From Pantoea septica (GTDB taxonomy: Bacteria; Pseudomonadota; Gammaproteobacteria; Enterobacterales; Enterobacteriaceae), in NCBI RefSeq assembly GCF_002095575.1, contig NZ_MLJJ01000014.1, positions 1-64,000 on the forward strand: a DNA stretch of 64,000 nt, given 5' to 3'. Positions 8,211 through 16,601 of this stretch are shown one piece after another. How positions within the stretch are numbered: position 1 is the stretch's first letter; every line of letters begins with the position of its first letter. The notes under the pieces were generated by a model. It was given only the letters and a program-made list of their open reading frames with translations. It searched no databases and was not told the DNA's origin. Both the position numbers and the translations under genes were made by a program.

Positions 8211-8972
8211 ATGACCACGCTTGAAAACGCCGCCGCGGTGCTTAAGCTGTTTCAGCAAAAAGGCGTGACGCAGGGAAATCCCGGGCTGACGTTTACCGAT
8301 GTCGTCGAGGCGCTGCGCCTGCCGAAAAGCACCGTATCGCGCCTGCTGGCCACCATGGAACGCCAGGGCATGCTGGAGCGCGACGCGGAGAGCCGCTGTT
8401 TTCATATTGGCCGCGTGCTGCTGTCGGTCGCCGGCCACTATCTCTCCGCGCCGCTGGTAGACAGCGCCGCGCCGGCGATGGCGCGGCTGGCGGATAAAAC
8501 AGGCAGCATCGGCTATATCTCGCGCCTTGACGGGCGCGATCTGGTGGTGATGCGCATGTTTCACGGACGCCACTTCACCCAGCTGGTGACGCCGCCGGGG
8601 AGCCGCATGATCGCCGCCGCCACCTCGACCGGCCGCGTGCTGCTGGCGCAGCTTAGCGAAGAAGAGGTGCGCGAGCGCTACCGCGACGCCTGGCAGCCGC
8701 TGCCGCCCAATTCGCCGCAAACGCTGGAGGCGCTCTGCGCGCAGCTGGCGGCGATCCGCAGCCAGCGCTGGTCGCTGGCGCGTAATGAAACGCTGCCCGG
8801 CATCAGTTCGCTCTCCGTCGCGCTGCATAATAAATATCACGGCGATACGGTAGCGCTTTGCCTCTCATTTTTATCGCAGGAGAGTTCGCCGGGCTATCCG
8901 CCTGCGCTGCTCGATGAATTACGCATAACGGCCGGCAGCCTGGCCGAGAAATATGGCGCAACGCCACTCTGA
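8211..8972 (+). CDS. IclR family transcriptional regulator
   Basis: This 253-residue regulator has an N-terminal winged helix-turn-helix (about residues 5-65, with LRLPKSTVSRLLATMERQGM as the recognition region) and a C-terminal IclR effector domain (about 80-250) with the family features GRVLLAQL and the small-molecule pocket segment near LPGISSLSVAL. The start at 8211 lies where the conserved helix begins; the frame is open to 8136. It stands 163 bases upstream of the OPT transporter on the same strand and is the likely regulator of the transporter-DUF1177-aroM operon. Stretch 7941-8210 upstream has no gene. Confidence 0.88.
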   Translation: MTTLENAAAVLKLFQQKGVTQGNPGLTFTDVVEALRLPKSTVSRLLATMERQGMLERDAESRCFHIGRVLLSVAGHYLSAPLVDSAAPAMARLADKTGSIGYISRLDGRDLVVMRMFHGRHFTQLVTPPGSRMIAAATSTGRVLLAQLSEEEVRERYRDAWQPLPPNSPQTLEALCAQLAAIRSQRWSLARNETLPGISSLSVALHNKYHGDTVALCLSFLSQESSPGYPPALLDELRITAGSLAEKYGATPL

Positions 8973-9016
8973 ATTTATTTTATCGGCGCAATACTTTCGC
9001 CACACCGGGAAAACGC

Positions 9017-9037
9017 CAGGCCTTCGGGCCTGTTTAT
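9017..9037 (+). terminator. Probable terminator after the iclR-type gene
   Basis: CAGGCC and GGCCTG pair around a short loop and are followed by TTTATT, 45 bases after the regulator's stop. It would separate the regulator from the transporter operon. Confidence 0.55.
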
Positions 9038-9064
9038 TCAATCTCACGGACGAAATAAAAAAAC

Positions 9065-9100
9065 GACGTAAGCGAGTCTGATTCAGGCTCGCGAAGCGTC
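9065..9100 (+). promoter_or_regulatory. Imperfect dyad upstream of the OPT transporter, candidate operator
   Basis: GACG-TAA-GCGAG is mirrored by CTCGC-GAA-GCGTC across an 11-base centre, ending 36 bases before the transporter ATG. IclR-type regulators bind such dyads near their target promoters. The link to this regulator is an inference from position; it could also be an RNA hairpin in the leader. Confidence 0.35.
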
Positions 9101-9135
9101 ATTTCATTTCTACCGGCATTCCTGACGGGGACAAT

Positions 9136-10692
9136 ATGGAGAAGGTTAATCCAGTTAAACAGGCTGGCGTGGCGATAGTATTAATCGCCCTGTCGGTAGC
9201 AGGCGCCATTATCGGCGTGCAGCTTATTACCACTATCGGCGTGACGCCGAATACTTCTATTATCGGCGCGCTATTCGCCATGCTGCTGGCGCGTATTCCC
9301 TTACAGGCGTTTCGCCGCTATCGTTCGATCGAAATTCAAAACCTCGCGCAAACGGCTATTTCCTCCGCCACTTTCGGCGCCGCCAACAGCTTATTAATGC
9401 CGATCGCGGTGCCCTGGGCGCTGGGCGAGCCGCAGCTGGTGCTGCCGATGTTCTGCGGCGTCAGCGCGGCGATGCTGCTGGACGCTTATCTGCTCTACCG
9501 TCTGTTCGATACCCGCGTCTTCCCCGCCAGCAACGCCTGGCCGCCGGGCGTGGCCGCCGCAGAGGCGATCAAAGCGGGCGACAAGGGCGGACGACAGGCC
9601 TGGCTGCTGGCGGCGGGCATCGTCGGCGGCATTCTCGGCTCAATGCTGAAGATCCCGATGTCCGCTTTCGGCACCGCCTTTATCGGCAATATCTGGGCGC
9701 TGGGCATGCTCGGGGTGGGCTTTCTGGTGCGCGCCTATGCGCAACCGGTTGCCGGCATCGATATCAACGCGCTCTTTCTGCCGCACGGCGTCATGGTCGG
9801 CGCGGGGCTGGTGGCGCTGATTCAGGTGGTGATGGTGATCCGCAGCCGCCGCCACGACGAGCAGAAGGTAAGCCGCGGCGGCAACGAAGTCAGGCGCGCG
9901 CTCGGTCTCGGCGGCGCAGGCTACCTGATTGTTTCGGCGCTGCTGGCGCTGGCGGGCGGTCTGTGGAGCGAAATGAGCCTGCCGATGCTGCTGCTGTTTG
10001 TGATTTACGCCGCATTCGCCGCCTTCGTGCATGAGCTGATCGTCGGCATCGCCGCAATGCACTCCGGCTGGTTCCCGGCCTTCGCAGTGGCGCTGATTAC
10101 CCTGATCGTCGGCATCCTGCTCGGCTTTCCGCCGCTGGCGCTCTGCCTGCTGTGCGGCTTCACCGCAGCGACCGGACCCGCCTTCGCCGACATGGGCTAC
10201 GATCTCAAAGCGGGCTTTATCCTGCGCGGCAACGGCGCGGATCTGCAGCAGGAGCTGTGGGGCCGCCGCATCCAGCTGATCGCGGCGATGATCGCGTTCC
10301 TGGTCTCTATTCCCGTCGTCTGGTACGCGCATAACCTGTTCTTTGCGGAAAACCTGCTGCCGCCGGTAGCGCGCGTCTACGCCAAAACCATCCAGGCGGG
10401 CGCGGAACCCGGCATCGCCGGCAGCCTGCTGATGTGGGCGATTCCCGGCGCCATTATTCAGCTGATTGGCGGCCCGAAACGCCAGCTCGGCGTGCTGCTT
10501 GCCACCGGCCTGCTGATCAACAACGCGATGGCCGGCTGGGCGGTAGTGGTAGGCATCGCGCTGCGCATCGTGATCCTTCGCATATGGGGCGAACGCGGCC
10601 GCTCGCCGATGGAGGTGATGGCGGCAGGCTTTATCGCCGGCGACGCGCTCTATAGCTTCTTTCACTCGCTGTTTGCCAGCGGCAAAAAATAA
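9136..10692 (+). CDS. OPT (oligopeptide/YSL-like) family transporter
   Basis: This 518-residue protein is almost wholly hydrophobic with about 14 membrane segments. It has the OPT-superfamily features of short Gly/Pro-rich turns such as FPASNAWPPGVAAAEAIKAGD (about 130-150) and GPAFADMGYDLKAGFILRG (about 350-368). The superfamily imports small peptides or metal-chelate complexes across the inner membrane, driven by protons. The substrate here is unknown. It is followed after 12 bases by the DUF1177 gene and then by aroM, a tight operon behind an IclR regulator. E. coli K-12 has no homologue at this locus. Confidence 0.82.
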   Translation: MEKVNPVKQAGVAIVLIALSVAGAIIGVQLITTIGVTPNTSIIGALFAMLLARIPLQAFRRYRSIEIQNLAQTAISSATFGAANSLLMPIAVPWALGEPQLVLPMFCGVSAAMLLDAYLLYRLFDTRVFPASNAWPPGVAAAEAIKAGDKGGRQAWLLAAGIVGGILGSMLKIPMSAFGTAFIGNIWALGMLGVGFLVRAYAQPVAGIDINALFLPHGVMVGAGLVALIQVVMVIRSRRHDEQKVSRGGNEVRRALGLGGAGYLIVSALLALAGGLWSEMSLPMLLLFVIYAAFAAFVHELIVGIAAMHSGWFPAFAVALITLIVGILLGFPPLALCLLCGFTAATGPAFADMGYDLKAGFILRGNGADLQQELWGRRIQLIAAMIAFLVSIPVVWYAHNLFFAENLLPPVARVYAKTIQAGAEPGIAGSLLMWAIPGAIIQLIGGPKRQLGVLLATGLLINNAMAGWAVVVGIALRIVILRIWGERGRSPMEVMAAGFIAGDALYSFFHSLFASGKK

Positions 10693-10704
10693 TTAAGGGA
10701 TGAC

Positions 10705-11637
10705 ATGAGTCTGCATCAGACGTTACAGGTATTTGAATTATTCGACAGCGCACGTATCGACGGACAGCAGGTGGTCGATCTTTTTGCCGCTTTCCCTGGC
10801 GTAAACGCCAGCTTCAAACGCGTCAGCGGCCCGAAAGGGCGCACCGATTTCATTCGCATCGATATTCCAGGGGCGCAGGGCAAAGCTGGCGGCGGCAGCG
10901 CGCCGACGCTCGGCATTATCGGCCGTCTGGGCGGCATCGGGGCGCGCCCGACGCGCATCGGCATGGTTTCCGACGCCGATGGCGCCGTTGCGGCGGTGAG
11001 CAGCGCGCTGAAGCTGGCCGTTATGCAGACCAAAGGCGACGTGCTGGCGGGCGATGTCATCGTCACCACCCATATCTGTCCCGATGCGCCGACGCGTCCG
11101 CACGAGCCGGTCGATTTTATGGATTCGCCTATCGACGACGTCACCATGAACGACAATGAGGTGGTGCAGGAGGTCGACGCTATCCTGTCGATCGACACCA
11201 CCAAAGGCAACCGCATTATCAACCACAAAGGATTTGCGCTGTCGCCTACGGTAAAAGAGGGCTATATCCTGCGCGTATCGGACGATCTGCTGCGCATCAT
11301 GGAGATGACCACCGGCCGTCCGGCGGTGACCTTTCCCATCACGACTCAGGATATTACCCCTTACGGCAACGGCATCTATCACCTCAACAGCATTCTGCAG
11401 CCCTCTACCGCCACCGATGTGCCGGTGGTCGGCGCAGCGATCACCGCCGAATCGGTGGTGCCGGGCTGCGGCACCGGCGCCAGCCACGAAGTAGATATCG
11501 CGGCGGCGGCGAAGTTTGCGGTGGAGGTGGCGAAAGAGTTCGGCCGCGAGACCTGCCATTTCTACGATGCGGACGAATATGCCCGCCTGCTGGCGCTCTA
11601 TGGCAGCCTGAGCCATCTACGTAAACGAGACGAATAA
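10705..11637 (+). CDS. DUF1177 domain-containing protein
   Basis: This 310-residue cytosolic protein belongs to the DUF1177 family over its whole length, with a Gly-rich segment (LGIIGRLGGIGARPTRIGMVSDADGA is split here as residues 69-94), THICPDAP (122-129), FMDSPIDD near 138 and VVPGCGTGASHEVD near 250. The stretch from the DADG motif through the following helix and the GDVIV strand resembles, by eye, the metal-binding core of M20/M28/M42 peptidases with altered ligands; this is my inference only. It lies 12 bases after the OPT transporter and its stop overlaps the aroM start as TAATG, so the three are made together. Function is unknown. Confidence 0.82.
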   Translation: MSLHQTLQVFELFDSARIDGQQVVDLFAAFPGVNASFKRVSGPKGRTDFIRIDIPGAQGKAGGGSAPTLGIIGRLGGIGARPTRIGMVSDADGAVAAVSSALKLAVMQTKGDVLAGDVIVTTHICPDAPTRPHEPVDFMDSPIDDVTMNDNEVVQEVDAILSIDTTKGNRIINHKGFALSPTVKEGYILRVSDDLLRIMEMTTGRPAVTFPITTQDITPYGNGIYHLNSILQPSTATDVPVVGAAITAESVVPGCGTGASHEVDIAAAAKFAVEVAKEFGRETCHFYDADEYARLLALYGSLSHLRKRDE

Positions 11638-12314
11638 TGACGAAATCCCTGGTTACCCTGACCATCGGTCAGTCGCCGCGCAGCGATATCATGCCGCTCC
11701 TGACGGAGTTTTTACCCGGCGAGCAGACCGACCATGTCGGCCTGCTGGATGGACTGAGCGAAGCGGAGATCGCCGCGCGCTTCGCCCCTGACGCCCAGGA
11801 CGGCGTGCTGGTGTCGCGCCTGCAGAATGGCGCGCAGGTGCGGCTGGCCACGGCGAAGGTAGAGCAGGGACTGCAGGCGAAAATCGCCGCGCTGGAAGAA
11901 GAAGGCTACGACACTATTCTGCTGCTCTGCACCGGCGAGTTCGGCGCGCTGACCGCGAAAAGCGCGCTGCTGCTGGAGCCGGACCGCATTATTCCGCCGC
12001 TGGTTGCCGCCATTGTGCAGGACCATCAGCTCGGCATCGTGGTGCCGGTCGAGGAGCAGATCCAGCAGCAGGCGAATAAGTGGCGCAATTTGAAGCATCG
12101 GCCCTGTTTCGCCGTCGCCAGCCCCTATATTCCCGATCGCGAGAAGCTTACCGACGCCGCGCTCCTCCTTCAGGAGCAGGGAGCGGACGTGGTGGTGCTG
12201 GACTGCGTCGGCTATAACCAGACACATCGCGACTTTTTGCAGAAGCTGCTCGGCATTCCGGTGCTTCTCTCCAACGTGCTGGTCGCCAAACTGGCCGCTG
12301 AACTTATCGTCTGA
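11637..12314 (+). CDS. aroM: AroM family protein
   Basis: This 225-residue protein matches E. coli AroM in length and sequence, with TIGQSPRSDI at residues 9-18. AroM has no assigned activity. Two cysteines stand in positions like the catalytic pair of Asp/Glu/hydantoin racemases: Cys98 in LLLCTGEFG and Cys190 in VVVLDCVGYN, the latter followed by GIPVLLSN. Racemase-like chemistry is therefore plausible but unproven. Its ATG overlaps the DUF1177 stop, so translation is coupled. In E. coli it follows yaiA; here it is separated from aroL-yaiA by about 3.7 kb and is instead part of the transporter operon. Confidence 0.92.
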   Translation: MTKSLVTLTIGQSPRSDIMPLLTEFLPGEQTDHVGLLDGLSEAEIAARFAPDAQDGVLVSRLQNGAQVRLATAKVEQGLQAKIAALEEEGYDTILLLCTGEFGALTAKSALLLEPDRIIPPLVAAIVQDHQLGIVVPVEEQIQQQANKWRNLKHRPCFAVASPYIPDREKLTDAALLLQEQGADVVVLDCVGYNQTHRDFLQKLLGIPVLLSNVLVAKLAAELIV

Positions 12315-12420
12315 TAACCGACGCGATCACAAAGCAGGAGGCGGCGCTGCAATTCGCGTGACAGATCAGCGAGTTCCGCTCTACACTGCCAGATACCTTA
12401 ATGTGCTGTGAGGAAGTAAT

Positions 12421-12711
12421 ATGCTCAATGTAAGCGAGTATTTTGACGGAAAAGTGAAATCGATCGGTTTCGACAGTGCCAGCACTGGTCGCGCCAGCGT
12501 AGGCGTGATGGCGGAAGGCGAATACACCTTCGGCACGGCGCAGCCGGAAGAGATGACGGTAGTGAGCGGATCGCTGAAGGTGCTGCTGCCGGGCGAAACC
12601 GAGTGGCAATGGTTTGAAGCGGGTTCGGTGTTCAACGTGCCGGGCCATAGCGAGTTTCATCTGCAGGTGGGCGAGCCGAGCGCCTACCTCTGCCGCTATC
12701 TGAAAGAGTAA
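12421..12711 (+). CDS. ppnP: Pyrimidine/purine nucleoside phosphorylase PpnP
   Basis: This 96-residue single-domain cupin starts [17 protein letters not shown] and contains [18 protein letters not shown] and [13 protein letters not shown], matching E. coli PpnP (formerly YaiE). The family phosphorolyses several purine and pyrimidine nucleosides to the base and ribose-1-phosphate. The start follows AGGAAG. It is probably a single-gene unit, 106 bases after aroM and closed by a strong terminator; the gene order aroM-yaiE-rdgC is conserved, apart from one extra gene. Confidence 0.93.
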   Translation: MLNVSEYFDGKVKSIGFDSASTGRASVGVMAEGEYTFGTAQPEEMTVVSGSLKVLLPGETEWQWFEAGSVFNVPGHSEFHLQVGEPSAYLCRYLKE

Positions 12712-12721
12712 AAATGACCGC

Positions 12722-12757
12722 AAAGCGGCCCGCGATACTCTTTTCGCGGGCCGCTTT
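12722..12757. terminator. Strong terminator after ppnP (bidirectional shape)
   Basis: A 14-bp perfect stem, AAAGCGGCCCGCGA with its complement around an 8-base loop. It serves ppnP on the plus strand, and its A/T-flanked stem could also end the convergent gene at 12815. Confidence 0.88.
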
Positions 12758-12814
12758 GCTACTTGGGATCGGTTACGCCGGTTGTAAGTTTGTCAGCCGT
12801 CTGCAGTGCGGTTT

Positions 12815-14209
12815 TTAGCGGATGATGGCGACCTGCTCCAGCCGCGTATCCTGCCACGGCGCGCTGCCCAGCTTCGACGCCAGCGGCGCCAGCACACGCA
12901 GATCCTCCAGCCACGCGTCGCGCGTCTCAACCGTCTTTTGTCCGTCACCCTCACTACGACAGGCTACCTGCAGATAGCGACCGCTGAAAGCGGGGTTGAT
13001 GCTCTGCGCCTCGCCGCCTGCTTGCACGCTGCACTGCTGCCGCGTGCGGCGCACGTCCGATGATGGCGCGCGCTCTACTAAATCGGTGTCGACGGTAAAC
13101 GTCTGTCCGGCCACCAGCGGGAAACGCAGCGTGGTTTTTAGCGCTTCCAGTCGACTGGGCTGCGAGGCAATCGACATCGCAAACTTCAGCTGGATCAGAT
13201 TGCCCAGCGTCAGGCGCTGCACCTTCCAGATTCCGTAGTTTTCCAGCTTGCGCAGGTAGCCCTGCTCGTCAACGTCGATACGCACCGCTACCTTGCCCGA
13301 GGGGCTGTTTTCCACCCAGTTCAGCTGGCGAAAACGCGGCAGTGCCCAGGGCGCAATCAGCTGATGAACCTGCTGTTCCAGCTCTTTGTCCAGCGGCAGC
13401 GCCGCAAGCACCGAGGCCGGATTTTCGCTCAGATCGGGCAGCATGTTGCTCGCGTTGCGGCTGACCGCCTTGTGCGTCGCGGAGACAAAGCGGCCCAGCG
13501 CGCGGAAGCGTTGCAGATCGGCGGTGGCGCAAAGGCGGGTAAAGGTCTGCTTCATGAGCGGCGTCAGCGGGAAAGAGGCTTTACGATCTGCGATATCGCC
13601 GCTGTCCAGCGAGTCGGTCACGTAGCCTTTATCATCCACATCCATCATCGACACGGGTGCAAGCGCCTGCGTCTGACAGTTGAAGCGATAGTTTTCCACC
13701 TTGAACGCGTAAGGCGCGTCATAGGGCGGATCGAAATCTTTGGTCGCATAGTCGTAGCCGAGGCGCACCTGCAATTCGTCGCCGCTGCGCTTCAGGCTGG
13801 CGACATCCACCAGCGCGGTGGCGCCAAAGCGGTTGGTCGGTTCGATTTTTTCCCAGACTACCGCTTTCTCCGGCAGGCTGCAGATGCGCTTCAGCGTTTC
13901 AGGATCCTGATTGGGACCCGGCTGCGGCGGTGTGTAACGGCCAAATTCGCTGCCGTAAAAACGTGCGGTAGTCATGCCCCTGGCGTCGAGCAGATTGCGA
14001 TAGAGCGCCTCGGCAGAGAGCGTTTTGCAGTCGTAAGCCTGCCAGACCTGCATCGCGCCGCCCGATTTTCCGGCCAGCGCCACCATGACATTAAGGCGGT
14101 CGTTGATACGCAACGCATTCAGGCGGGTAAAAGAGGCGTCGCCAAAGCTGGCGGAGGAGAAGAGCATTAACCCGGCGAGCAGCGCCGCACGGGTAGAGAA
14201 ACGAGACAT
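12815..14209 (-). CDS. Exported protein of unknown function
   Basis: This 464-residue protein has a clear signal peptide (residues 1-23, SRFSTRAALLAGLMLFSSASFG) and no further membrane segment, so it should be periplasmic or secreted. I do not recognise a domain. The mature part has about seven cysteines spread over its length, which fits disulfides, and a middle segment (NSPSGKVAVRIDVDEQGYL, near 310) that resembles the strand pattern of TonB/TolA C-terminal-type domains; I would not press this. It lies between ppnP and rdgC, where E. coli has nothing, and is followed (minus strand) by the ppnP terminator. Confidence 0.78.
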   Translation of the reverse strand: MSRFSTRAALLAGLMLFSSASFGDASFTRLNALRINDRLNVMVALAGKSGGAMQVWQAYDCKTLSAEALYRNLLDARGMTTARFYGSEFGRYTPPQPGPNQDPETLKRICSLPEKAVVWEKIEPTNRFGATALVDVASLKRSGDELQVRLGYDYATKDFDPPYDAPYAFKVENYRFNCQTQALAPVSMMDVDDKGYVTDSLDSGDIADRKASFPLTPLMKQTFTRLCATADLQRFRALGRFVSATHKAVSRNASNMLPDLSENPASVLAALPLDKELEQQVHQLIAPWALPRFRQLNWVENSPSGKVAVRIDVDEQGYLRKLENYGIWKVQRLTLGNLIQLKFAMSIASQPSRLEALKTTLRFPLVAGQTFTVDTDLVERAPSSDVRRTRQQCSVQAGGEAQSINPAFSGRYLQVACRSEGDGQKTVETRDAWLEDLRVLAPLASKLGSAPWQDTRLEQVAIIR

Positions 14210-14268
14210 AGCGGGAATCCTTTGCCGAAAGAAGTGATTATCGGCAAAGGCGCGTCATCCTTGAACGG

Positions 14269-15180
14269 TCAGCGTTTTGCTTCCCCGCCCAGCGCTTCCA
14301 CCAGATTGCTGGTGAGCGCGGCGAGTTCGCTGGTCATCAGGATAAAGTCGGCGTCGAAACGCTGAGCGAAATCTTCACGGTCGATATCGTCGTTCTGCTC
14401 GCGCAGCGTGTCGCTGAACTTCAGGCGCTTCACGGAGCCGTCGTCCGCCAGCACGAACTGAATGCGCTCCTGCCAGTCGAGCGCCAGTTTGGTCACCAGC
14501 TTGCCCGCTTCGATATGGTTGGCGATCTCGTCGCACACCAGATCCTGTTTTTTACAGCGGATCACGCCGCCATCTTCGAGGATCGCCTTCAGCTCCGCTT
14601 CGTCCATCAGGGCGAAACCGGCGGGCAGATCGCCAGAGCGAACCCATTCGGTCAGCGTCAGCTCGATCGGGCTTTCCAGCGTCAGCGGCACTACCGGCAG
14701 CGAGCCGAGGCTCTTACGCAGCAGCGCCAGCGTATCTTCAGCCTTTTTCGCGCTGGCGCAGTCGACCATGATCAGGTTGTTGACGGTATCGATCCAGATA
14801 AACGTCTGGCTGAGACGGCTGAAGGCGCGCGGCAGCAGGCTGTGCAGCACTTCATCTTTCAGCGAATCTTTTTCGGTTTTCTTCAGCTTGCGGCTCTGTT
14901 CCGCTTCCAGCTTGCTGATCTTCGCTTCCAGCGCCTGCTTCACCACCGGCGACGGCAGGATCTTCTCCTCTTTACGGGCGCAAATCACGATCTGGCCGTT
15001 GTTCACGTGGGTCAGCGCGTCGCTGCGGTTGCCCATTGGCGACACCCAGCCGGTTTTGCTCATATCCTGGCTGCCGCAGGGAGAGAAGGTGTAAGCCTCA
15101 AGCTGTTTTTCCATGTCGTCTGCAGAGAGCGGAATGTCCCGATTCAGACGATAAACCATCATATTTTTAAACCACAACAT
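14269..15180 (-). CDS. rdgC: Recombination-associated protein RdgC
   Basis: This 303-residue protein starts [15 protein letters not shown], the family start, at the second of two adjacent ATG codons; the first (15183) would add one Met. Conserved segments are [34 protein letters not shown] ([16 protein letters not shown] here), [17 protein letters not shown] and the end EALGGEAKR. RdgC is a ring-forming dsDNA-binding protein that limits RecA action at replication forks. Length equals E. coli RdgC (303). It diverges from mak. Confidence 0.96.
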   Translation of the reverse strand: MLWFKNMMVYRLNRDIPLSADDMEKQLEAYTFSPCGSQDMSKTGWVSPMGNRSDALTHVNNGQIVICARKEEKILPSPVVKQALEAKISKLEAEQSRKLKKTEKDSLKDEVLHSLLPRAFSRLSQTFIWIDTVNNLIMVDCASAKKAEDTLALLRKSLGSLPVVPLTLESPIELTLTEWVRSGDLPAGFALMDEAELKAILEDGGVIRCKKQDLVCDEIANHIEAGKLVTKLALDWQERIQFVLADDGSVKRLKFSDTLREQNDDIDREDFAQRFDADFILMTSELAALTSNLVEALGGEAKR

Positions 15181-15326
15181 CATAATTCCTTACCGGGTCG
15201 CGCGATCTGGCGCACAAGTCGAGAGGTCAGCGCGCATGATAGCGAAACATCGAAACGGTTTCATTGCCTTTCCCCGACGCCGCTCCTAATGTATCTCCTA
15301 CCCTGACGAATAATGAGGAATAATGC

Positions 15327-16238
15327 GTGCGTATAGGTATTGATTTGGGCGGCACCAAGGTCGAAGTGATCGCCCTGTCTGACGAGGGAAATGAGCTTTT
15401 TCGCCACCGCGTGGATACGCCGCGCGACGACTACGCCGCCACGGTGCAGGCGATTACGGATCTGGTGCGTCTCGCCGAAGCGAAAACCGGTCAGACCGGT
15501 AGCGTCGGCGTCGGCATTCCCGGCACGATTTCGCCTTACGCGCACCGCGTGAAAAACGCTAACTCCACCTGGCTTAACGGCCAGCCGCTGGATCGCGACC
15601 TGGCGCTGGCGCTGCAGCGCGAGGTGCGCATCGCCAACGACGCCAACTGCCTGGCGGTCTCAGAGGCGGTAGACGGCGCAGGCGCGGGCCAGCCGCTGGT
15701 GTTCGCGGTGATCATCGGCACCGGTTCGGGCGCGGGCGTGGCGATTAACGGCGAAGCGCGCATCGGCGGCAATGGCAATGCAGGCGAGTGGGGGCACAAT
15801 CCGCTGCCGTGGATGGATGAAGAGGAGCTGCGCTACCGTGAGGAAGTGCCGTGCTACTGCGGCCAGAAAGGCTGCATCGAGACCTTTGTCTCCGGCACAG
15901 GCTTCGCCATCGACTACCGGCGGCTGAGCGGCCAGGCGCTGAAAGGCGCGGAGATCGTCAGGCTGATCGCGCAGCAGGATCCCGTCGCCGAGCAGGCGAT
16001 GCAGCGCTATGAAACCCGGCTGGCGAAGTCGCTGGCGCAGGTGGTGAACCTGCTCGATCCCGATGCGATCGTGCTCGGCGGCGGCATGAGCAATAACGAT
16101 CGTCTCTATCGGACGGTGCCGGCGTTGATGAAGCAGTGGGTTTTCGGCGGGGAGTGTGAAACGCCGGTGCTAAAAGCAAAACACGGCGATTCGAGCGGGG
16201 TGCGCGGCGCGGCCTGGCTCTGGCCGCTGGAAAAGTAG
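15327..16238 (+). CDS. mak: Fructokinase Mak (ROK family)
   Basis: This 303-residue sugar kinase has the ATP-binding [13 protein letters not shown] at the N terminus, catalytic Asp in [11 protein letters not shown] near residue 105, and the ROK zinc motif [12 protein letters not shown] near 175. It phosphorylates fructose (and weakly mannose) with ATP. The start is the GTG at 15327, in the frame that gives RIGIDLGGT; an ATG at 15323 is out of frame. GAGG lies eleven bases upstream. E. coli has araJ after mak; here a small lipoprotein gene on the other strand ends four bases away. Confidence 0.94.
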   Translation: MRIGIDLGGTKVEVIALSDEGNELFRHRVDTPRDDYAATVQAITDLVRLAEAKTGQTGSVGVGIPGTISPYAHRVKNANSTWLNGQPLDRDLALALQREVRIANDANCLAVSEAVDGAGAGQPLVFAVIIGTGSGAGVAINGEARIGGNGNAGEWGHNPLPWMDEEELRYREEVPCYCGQKGCIETFVSGTGFAIDYRRLSGQALKGAEIVRLIAQQDPVAEQAMQRYETRLAKSLAQVVNLLDPDAIVLGGGMSNNDRLYRTVPALMKQWVFGGECETPVLKAKHGDSSGVRGAAWLWPLEK

Positions 16239-16241
16239 AGG

Positions 16242-16601
16242 CTACCGCGTCGCGCCGAAGGGAAACTGCCAGTCCTCGGGCACGCCGACCGGCGGCAGCG
16301 GCAGGTTGCGCGCGCTGCTGACCTGTTGCCAGGCGCGCAGGCAGAGCGCTTCGTCGCCTTCGGTGCGCAGCACGCTGTAGCCGCCGTCGGCGCGGCGGTG
16401 CGCCGACACCAGACAGGTCTGGCCGGGATAGCGCGGCGCGACGCTGCTGTTGAAGCTGTCGATCAGCTGGAGCTGAACGTCGCGCAGATAGTCGCACTGC
16501 GCCGCCGAGTAAGAGCGGTCGCAGCTGAGATTGCTTTGCGGTTTGCTGCTGCATCCCGCCAGCAGCGCGCTGGCGAGCAGCAGCGCCATGCCTGTTTTCA
16601 T
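16242..16601 (-). CDS. Small lipoprotein with a TolA C-terminal-like domain
   Basis: This 119-residue protein has a lipobox LLAGC with Cys17 as the lipidation site. The mature part resembles domain III of TolA: a strand and helix with YPGQTCLVSAHRRADGGYSV, then a Cys-containing helix DEALCLRAWQQVSSARNLPLPP. In TolA the matching pair of cysteines forms a disulfide and this domain binds TolB and colicins. No transmembrane or coiled-coil TolA domains are present, so it is a free-standing version tethered to a membrane by lipid. The start is at 16601, whose ATG directly precedes the sbcC stop region; the frame runs downstream of sbcC on the same strand with a one-base overlap. Confidence 0.75.
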   Translation of the reverse strand: MKTGMALLLASALLAGCSSKPQSNLSCDRSYSAAQCDYLRDVQLQLIDSFNSSVAPRYPGQTCLVSAHRRADGGYSVLRTEGDEALCLRAWQQVSSARNLPLPPVGVPEDWQFPFGATR

